Source: Gammaproteobacteria bacterium | GTDB lineage: Bacteria; Pseudomonadota; Gammaproteobacteria; Ga0077536 | Assembly (NCBI GenBank): GCA_030639105.1 | Contig: DAOWDI010000072.1 | Span: 1 to 5,218, forward strand | DNA: 5,218 nucleotides | Direction: 5' to 3' | Shown: piece by piece, positions 1 through 5,218 of the stretch | Position numbering within the stretch: position 1 is the first letter of the stretch | Layout: each line of letters opens with the position of its first letter | Position numbers and translations under genes: made by a program | The notes under the pieces: generated by a model | Databases searched by the model: none | Told to the model about the DNA's origin: nothing | The model's input: only the letters and a program-made list of their open reading frames with translations

Positions 1-3
1 CAT
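1..3 (-). CDS. start codon of a divergent gene running off the left edge
   Basis: Only the initiator ATG (reading 3 to 1 on the minus strand) is inside the window, so the product cannot be identified. The call rests on the near-ideal Shine-Dalgarno AGGAGGT at 18-12 with an 8-nt spacer before this ATG. It also fits the 1-190 stretch, which looks non-coding on the plus strand and would serve as a shared divergent control region with tgt. In many gammaproteobacteria this position upstream of tgt holds queA in the same direction as tgt; a divergent gene here means that arrangement is broken. An alternative minus-strand ATG at 26-24 is out of frame with this one and has no ribosome binding site. 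Confidence 0.55.
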
Positions 4-11
4 GGGGTCGT

Positions 12-18
12 ACCTCCT
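12..18 (-). promoter_or_regulatory. Shine-Dalgarno site of the divergent gene
   Basis: On the minus strand the bases read AGGAGGT, a full match to the anti-SD core, with 8 nt to the ATG at 3-1. It is the best ribosome binding site in the window and is the main evidence that a gene begins at the left edge. Confidence 0.6.
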
Positions 19-40
19 GCGTCCATGCAGTCGTGCGGCG

Positions 41-1291
<1,251 letters not shown>

Positions 1292-1396
1292 GTGCCATCC
1301 CCGCCGTTGGTGAAGCGTCCCCGGGGCCGCCTGTGGGTGGCGCGCGCAACGATTATCCTCGAATTGGGCCAAAGGAAGACAAAATCCACGTTCCAT

Positions 1397-1427
1397 TCGA
1401 CAACAGTACCCGGCGCCGTGTCATAAT
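1397..1427 (+). promoter_or_regulatory. possible promoter of yajC-secD-secF
   Basis: The 162-bp gap after tgt contains TCGACA (1397-1402, 5 of 6 to the -35 consensus) and CATAAT (1422-1427, 5 of 6 to the -10 consensus). The -10 box is preceded by TG at 1419-1420, giving the extended -10 form TGTCATAAT. The 19-nt spacer is longer than ideal, which an extended -10 can tolerate. Predicted initiation near 1434 leaves a leader of about 20 nt carrying the yajC ribosome binding site. The rest of the gap (1292-1396) shows only a CCCCGGGG palindrome at 1319-1326 and no terminator-like stem with a T run, so read-through from tgt is also possible. Confidence 0.45.
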
Positions 1428-1453
1428 ACGCGCCATTTTCTACGAGGCAGACC

Positions 1454-1783
1454 ATGAGTTTCTTCATTGCAGATGCTTACGCGCAGGGTGGGCTTGCGGG
1501 TCAGGAGCCCGGAATGTCGGGGTTTCTCATCATGCTGATCCCGATCGGGGTCCTGTGGTTTCTTATGATCCGTCCGCAAATGAAGCGGCAGAAAGAGCAC
1601 ACGAAAATGGTGGAGGCGCTGGCTAAGGGCGATGAGGTGGTAACCTCGGGCGGGATCCTCGGTCGTATCACCGAGGTTGGAGATAGTTTCGTGAAATTGG
1701 AAATCTCCGAGAGCCTCGAGGTCAAGGCACAGCGCCAGGCGATCGCCGCGGTCATGCCCAAAGGAACCATCCAGGGGGCTTAG
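1454..1783 (+). CDS. yajC: Sec translocon accessory protein YajC
   Basis: Small single-span inner-membrane protein that joins SecD and SecF in the accessory complex bound to SecYEG. The 109-residue product aligns with E. coli YajC (110 residues) over its whole length. The N-terminus MSFFIADAYAQ is near identical to the family start. One hydrophobic span covers about residues 22-40 and ends at the conserved RPQ (40-42), followed by the basic stretch KRQKEH. The cytoplasmic domain has the signature GDEVVTSGGILGRI (59-72) and closes with AAVMPKGT (98-105). The GAGG at 1444-1447 lies 6 nt before the ATG and supports this start. It is the first gene of a tight yajC-secD-secF cluster, with secD 42 bp downstream. 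The gene is ordinary for the family. Its exact contribution to secretion is modest in E. coli, where it is dispensable. Confidence 0.96.
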   Translation: MSFFIADAYAQGGLAGQEPGMSGFLIMLIPIGVLWFLMIRPQMKRQKEHTKMVEALAKGDEVVTSGGILGRITEVGDSFVKLEISESLEVKAQRQAIAAVMPKGTIQGA

Positions 1784-1825
1784 TCGACCATTCGGCTACT
1801 AAGAGGCTCTTCGGAAAATTAGATT

Positions 1826-3649
1826 ATGAATACCTACCCTGTTTGGCGTTACCTGATGATCATCTTTGTCATCGGGATCGGTGCGATATATGCGGCGCCG
1901 AATCTTTTCGGCACGGATCCGTCGCTACAGATTTCCGCGCGGCGCTCGGCGCCGGTCGACGAGGCCTTAAAAACCGAGGTGGAGAATGCGCTGAGTGCCG
2001 CCGGCGCGGCGCCGATGCACACGGAACTCACAGCAAATCGACTCCTTTTGCGTTTCGCCGATCACGAGATCCGCGTACAGGCTTCCCGCGTTCTGGAATC
2101 GTCGCTAGATGGGAAAAAGTTTGTCGTGGCATTCAATATTGCGCCGCGTACGCCGAGGTGGTTGCAGGCTCTGGGTGGGCGGCCGATGTACATGGGACTC
2201 GATCTTCGCGGCGGGATCCATTTTCTGATGGAGGTCGATGTCAATGCCGTCGGTAAGCAGAGCGACGATCGATTCGTCTCTGAACTGCGCACCGTGCTGC
2301 GCGAGGAGAAGATCCGTTATCGTACCGTAGACCGTGACGCCGCTGGCGGTGTCGTGGCTAAGTTTCTCGATCAGGAGGTGAAGATAGAGGCGGCACAATT
2401 CATTGACGAGGAGTTTCCGGATCTGATCATTGCGGACCGGAGCACGTCGACCGACTACGTTTTGCACTTGAAACCGAAAGAGGAATTTCTTCGTGAAGCG
2501 CGGAAAACGGCGCTCAAGCAGAATCTGACTACCCTACGGAATCGCGTAAACGAACTGGGTGTCGCCGAGCCGGTGATTCAGCAGCAAGGCGAATCCCGGA
2601 TCGTGGTGCAATTACCCGGGGTTGAGGATGCGGCCAAGGCGAAGGATCTGCTGGGCGCGACGGCAACCCTGGAATTCCGCATGGTCGACGTCGAAGGCGA
2701 TGTTGGTGCGGCGGTCAAAGGGCGGGTACCGGTCGGTTCGAAGCTGTATTTCGAGCGCTCAGGCGATCCGGTGTTGCTTAACAAGCGCGTGATGCTGACC
2801 GGGGACTATATCGTCGATGCCTCATCCGGAATCGAGCAGCAGACGGGTTCTCCTGCCGTTTTCATCACGCTCGACGGTAAGGGCGCGAAGATATTCAGTC
2901 GCATTACCCGCGAGCTGATCGGCAAATCGATGGCAGTGGTCTATATCGAACAGCAGCAGGGCCGGGCTGTGGAAGAGGTCATCAGTATTGCGACGATCCG
3001 CGACGAATTATCCAAGCGTTTTCAAATTACCGGCCTCGATTCGACCGGGGAAGCCCGCACGCTCGCATTGCTGCTGCGCGCCGGCGCGTTGGCTGTACCT
3101 ATCGAGATCATCGAGGAGCGGACCGTTGGTCCGAGCCTGGGGCAGGAGAATATCGACCGCGGGTTGAATTCCGTAGTTATCGGGCTTGCCCTCGTACTTA
3201 TATTCATGGCCCTTTATTACAAGGTTTTCGGACTGATCGCCGATGCCGCGCTGGTCTTGAATATCGTTCTGGTCGTCGCCTTGCTGTCTATGTTGCAGGC
3301 CACGCTTACATTGCCCGGCATCGCCGGGATCGTGCTGACGGTCGGTATGGCGGTCGATGCGAACGTGCTTATCTTTCAGCGGATCCGTGAGGAGATCAAA
3401 AACGGTAACTCACCGCAGGCGAGCATCCATGCTGGATATGAGAAGGCATTTTCGACAATCGCCGACGCCAATATCACGACATTAATTGCGGCGATCGTTT
3501 TGTTCAATTTTGGCACCGGCCCGATCAAGGGCTTTGCCGTAACGCTGTCGCTCGGTATTGTGACCTCGATGTTCACGGCCATCATCGGCACCCGGGCGTT
3601 GGTGAACTTGATTTACGGTAATCGCCGGCTGGATAAGCTGACGATATAG
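1826..3649 (+). CDS. secD: protein translocase subunit SecD
   Basis: Inner-membrane RND-family protein that, with SecF, couples the proton gradient to late steps of SecYEG export on the periplasmic side. The 607-residue product matches E. coli SecD (615 residues) end to end. TM1 lies at about 8-25. The motif LDLRGGIHFLMEVD (125-138) begins the large periplasmic P1 region, which includes RNRVNELGVAEPVIQQQG (238-255) and LPGVEDAAKAKDLLGATATLEF. Five further membrane spans lie at about 446-464, 468-490, 497-517, 548-568 and 571-596. Asp511 in VGMAVDANVLIFQRIREE matches the essential transmembrane aspartate (Asp519 in E. coli). The P1 loop near residues 374-384 is about a dozen residues shorter than in E. 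coli. The ATG is chosen because MNTYPVWRY aligns with the E. coli N-terminus MLNRYPLWKY; its ribosome binding site is weak, with only GGA at 1813-1815. secF follows after 33 bp. Confidence 0.97.
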   Translation: MNTYPVWRYLMIIFVIGIGAIYAAPNLFGTDPSLQISARRSAPVDEALKTEVENALSAAGAAPMHTELTANRLLLRFADHEIRVQASRVLESSLDGKKFVVAFNIAPRTPRWLQALGGRPMYMGLDLRGGIHFLMEVDVNAVGKQSDDRFVSELRTVLREEKIRYRTVDRDAAGGVVAKFLDQEVKIEAAQFIDEEFPDLIIADRSTSTDYVLHLKPKEEFLREARKTALKQNLTTLRNRVNELGVAEPVIQQQGESRIVVQLPGVEDAAKAKDLLGATATLEFRMVDVEGDVGAAVKGRVPVGSKLYFERSGDPVLLNKRVMLTGDYIVDASSGIEQQTGSPAVFITLDGKGAKIFSRITRELIGKSMAVVYIEQQQGRAVEEVISIATIRDELSKRFQITGLDSTGEARTLALLLRAGALAVPIEIIEERTVGPSLGQENIDRGLNSVVIGLALVLIFMALYYKVFGLIADAALVLNIVLVVALLSMLQATLTLPGIAGIVLTVGMAVDANVLIFQRIREEIKNGNSPQASIHAGYEKAFSTIADANITTLIAAIVLFNFGTGPIKGFAVTLSLGIVTSMFTAIIGTRALVNLIYGNRRLDKLTI

Positions 3650-3662
3650 GCCCGATGGGCCT
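3648..3662 (+). repeat. short hairpin at the secD stop codon
   Basis: AGGCCC (3648-3653) and GGGCCT (3657-3662) form a perfect 6-bp stem with a 3-nt GAT loop. The left arm includes the last two bases of the secD TAG. No T run follows, so it does not look like an intrinsic terminator. It could slow 3' decay or affect secF translation, whose start is 21 nt downstream. The stem is visible; any function is inferred. Confidence 0.45.
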
Positions 3663-3682
3663 CCCCAAGATTTGTTGGTTGA

Positions 3683-4609
3683 ATGGGTATGGCAAGTAGA
3701 GTAAGAAATCTTGACTTCATTGGACGCCGGAAACTGGCGTACTTCTTCTCAAGCGTCCTGTTGCTTGGTGCCGCGGCTGCGTTGGTGGTCAACGGGCTCA
3801 ATTTCGGTATCGATTTTACTGGCGGTACCTTGGTTGAGCTCGGCTATAGCGAAAACGCCGATCTCGATGCAATCCGCGTCGCCCTCGGCGCCTCCGAATT
3901 CGGGGATGCCGTGGTCCAGGCCTTCGGGTCGCCCCGGGATGTGTTGGTAAGGCTGCCACAGACTATTGTCGCCGGGAGTGATGCCGAGGTCAGTTCGCGG
4001 GTCTTGGAAATCCTGCCCGGGGCCGAGATGCGGCGGGTCGAATTCGTCGGTCCGCAGGTGGGCGAAGAGCTCGCCGAGGATGGGGCGCTGGCCATGCTGT
4101 ATGCGCTCGGCGGGATCCTGATCTATGTCATGGTCCGCTTCACGTGGAAGTTTGCGGCCGGTGCAATCGCGGCGCTCGTTCATGATGTCCTGGTAGTTTT
4201 GGGATTTTTTGCCGTCACCAGGCTTGAATTCGACCTGCCGGTGTTGGCGGCGATCCTCGCGGTGATCGGCTATTCACTCAATGATACGATCGTGGTGTTC
4301 GATCGTATTCGCGAGAATTTTCGCCGCTTGCGCAAGACGCCGCCGGTGGACGTCGTCAATGTTTCCCTGAACCAAACCTTATCGCGGACCCTCATCACCT
4401 CCCTGACGACATTACTCGTGCTAACAGCGCTGTTCTTCCTGGGTGGTGAGTTGATCCATGCCTTCGCGGCCGCGCTGATAGTCGGGGTCGTTATCGGTAC
4501 TTATTCGTCGATCTATGTTGCCAGTACGACGACATTAGCCCTCGGCGTCGACAAGGGGGATCTGATGCCGGTAACCAAAGAAGGTACCGAGGTCGACGCG
4601 CGTCCCTGA
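3683..4609 (+). CDS. secF: protein translocase subunit SecF
   Basis: Partner of SecD in the proton-driven SecDF complex of the inner membrane. The 308-residue product aligns with E. coli SecF (323 residues). A cytoplasmic N-terminal segment NLDFIGRRK leads into TM1 (about 18-38). The family motif GIDFTGGT (42-49) follows and then the small periplasmic P4 domain, ending with RRVEFVGPQVGEEL (117-130). Five more spans lie at about 135-153, 158-178, 184-204, 240-256 and 259-284. The signature IGYSLNDTIVVFDRIRENFR (195-214) carries Asp201 and Asp207, and the later block VSLNQTLSRTLITSLTT matches the family. The reading frame is closed by a TGA directly before the ATG at 3683, so the start is this ATG or the one at 3689; neither has a good Shine-Dalgarno, which suggests translational coupling to secD. 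The C-terminal tail is short and polar. Confidence 0.97.
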   Translation: MGMASRVRNLDFIGRRKLAYFFSSVLLLGAAAALVVNGLNFGIDFTGGTLVELGYSENADLDAIRVALGASEFGDAVVQAFGSPRDVLVRLPQTIVAGSDAEVSSRVLEILPGAEMRRVEFVGPQVGEELAEDGALAMLYALGGILIYVMVRFTWKFAAGAIAALVHDVLVVLGFFAVTRLEFDLPVLAAILAVIGYSLNDTIVVFDRIRENFRRLRKTPPVDVVNVSLNQTLSRTLITSLTTLLVLTALFFLGGELIHAFAAALIVGVVIGTYSSIYVASTTTLALGVDKGDLMPVTKEGTEVDARP

Positions 4610-4621
4610 GTACGGCAACAG

Positions 4622-4673
4622 TCCGTCTCCTAGGCGCGACGGCTGGTTGAGTTTTCGTGGGTTAGGAGACTGA
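4622..4673 (+). repeat. inverted repeat that could sequester the pdxB ribosome binding site
   Basis: GTCTCCTA (4625-4632) and TAGGAGAC (4663-4670) are perfect 8-bp reverse complements. They extend inward by a G.U pair (4633/4662). Across one mismatch (4624/4671) they extend outward by two pairs (4622-4623 with 4672-4673). The enclosed loop is 28 nt. The right arm contains AGGAGA, the Shine-Dalgarno of pdxB, so the folded mRNA would occlude ribosome entry. The 67-bp secF-pdxB spacer shows no terminator with a T run and no convincing promoter. Structure is seen in the sequence; regulation is inferred. Confidence 0.5.
4664..4669 (+). promoter_or_regulatory. ribosome binding site of pdxB
   Basis: AGGAGA lies 7 nt before the TTG at 4677. 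It decides the start: an in-frame TGA at 4671-4673 blocks anything further upstream, and the next usable in-frame start codon comes about 25 residues into the conserved domain. Confidence 0.75.
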
Positions 4674-4676
4674 AAC

Positions 4677-5218
4677 TTGCGCATCGTCGTTGATCGCGAT
4701 ATCGCGCAGGCGCAAACCGCATTTGCCAAATTCGGAGATGTCGAACTTGTGGCGGGCAGAAGCTTGTCCCGCGATCAACTGGGTGATGCACAAATCCTGC
4801 TGGTGCGCTCGGTGACGAGAGTAGACCGTGGGCTCCTTGACGGTACGGATGTCCGCTTCGTCGGGACGGCGACCTCCGGCATCGATCATCTCGATGCTGC
4901 TTACCTGCGCGCGGAGGGGATCCCCTATGTGGATGCCGCCGGCTGCAATGCGAGCGCTGTTGCCGAGTACGTATTGGCTTGTGGTTTTCTTCACCGGTCC
5001 CTGGTATCGCGCGGGTTGAGCCCGGTTCGGGCCGGGATCATCGGATATGGGAACATCGGGAAAGTCGTCTGCTCGCTGTTAACCGCGCTGGGCGTACGTT
5101 GCGTCGTTAATGATCCCCCCCTCGCCGAGAGTACGCCTGAGCACGGCTTCGTCGAATTAGACGAGGCGCTGGCCAGCGATATCGTAAGCTTACACGTACC
5201 GTTAACGGAGACCGGCGA
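4677..5218 (+). CDS. pdxB: 4-phosphoerythronate (erythronate-4-phosphate) dehydrogenase, 5' part
   Basis: NAD-dependent enzyme that oxidises 4-phosphoerythronate to the 2-oxo acid, the second step of DXP-dependent pyridoxal 5'-phosphate synthesis. The first 180 residues are present; the right edge cuts the gene (E. coli PdxB is about 378 residues). It belongs to the D-2-hydroxyacid dehydrogenase family. LLVRSVTRV (41-49) sits at the same residue numbers as LMVRSVTKV in E. coli PdxB. FVGTATSGIDHLD (61-73) and AAGCNASAVAEYV (87-99) are PdxB-type blocks that separate it from SerA and related enzymes. The Rossmann motif GYGNIG (123-128) and NDPP (145-148) start the NAD-binding domain. The catalytic Arg, Glu and His lie beyond the window. 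Initiation is at TTG, supported by AGGAGA upstream. Residues 6-11 (DRDIAQ) differ from the DENMP-like segment in E. coli. It follows secF by 67 bp in the same direction, probably with read-through. Confidence 0.93.
   Translation, partial: MRIVVDRDIAQAQTAFAKFGDVELVAGRSLSRDQLGDAQILLVRSVTRVDRGLLDGTDVRFVGTATSGIDHLDAAYLRAEGIPYVDAAGCNASAVAEYVLACGFLHRSLVSRGLSPVRAGIIGYGNIGKVVCSLLTALGVRCVVNDPPLAESTPEHGFVELDEALASDIVSLHVPLTETG

Noticed and set aside
1319..1326. CCCCGGGG palindrome after tgt considered as a terminator
   Set aside because: It has no loop and no downstream T tract; in GC-rich DNA such a palindrome is unremarkable.
1801..1811. AAGAGGCTCTT palindrome in the yajC-secD spacer
   Set aside because: Arms are 5 bp around one base, too tight to fold as an RNA hairpin and too short to claim as an operator; no T run follows.
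3749..4183. 144-codon minus-strand open frame within secF
   Set aside because: It is a shadow of the secF coding strand with no ribosome binding site or recognisable motif.

Overview
The window is a chromosomal housekeeping segment, most likely from a gammaproteobacterium. Two things suggest this: the co-linear block tgt-yajC-secD-secF, whose products resemble the E. coli proteins almost motif for motif, and a pdxB-type 4-phosphoerythronate dehydrogenase, a vitamin B6 enzyme found mainly in Gammaproteobacteria. Base composition is moderately GC-rich and even across the genes, with no sign of recent transfer. It does not look like an enteric genome, because queA, the usual upstream neighbour of tgt, is absent and pdxB directly follows secF. 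Genus cannot be told from the sequence.

Layout. Bases 1-190 form a divergent intergenic region. A strong ribosome binding site and ATG on the minus strand mark a gene that runs off the left edge. Between that start and tgt lies a 91-bp nested inverted repeat (41-131). tgt (191-1291) encodes tRNA-guanine transglycosylase. A 162-bp gap with a plausible extended -10 promoter leads into yajC (1454-1783), secD (1826-3649) and secF (3683-4609), separated by 42 and 33 bp. A 67-bp spacer follows, carrying an inverted repeat that overlaps the next ribosome binding site. pdxB then starts at a TTG (4677) and is cut by the right edge after 180 codons.

How the genes relate. YajC, SecD and SecF form the accessory complex of the SecYEG translocon that uses the proton gradient to help pull proteins across the inner membrane. 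Tgt performs the base exchange of queuosine tRNA modification. Its linkage to the sec genes is an old conserved neighbourhood rather than a shared pathway. PdxB is the second step of DXP-dependent pyridoxal phosphate synthesis and is probably read through from secF.

No undescribed protein system is visible. The least ordinary signals are non-coding. One is the 41-131 stem, whose imperfect pairs are almost all G.U wobbles when read as minus-strand RNA. The other is the inverted repeat that could hide the pdxB ribosome binding site.
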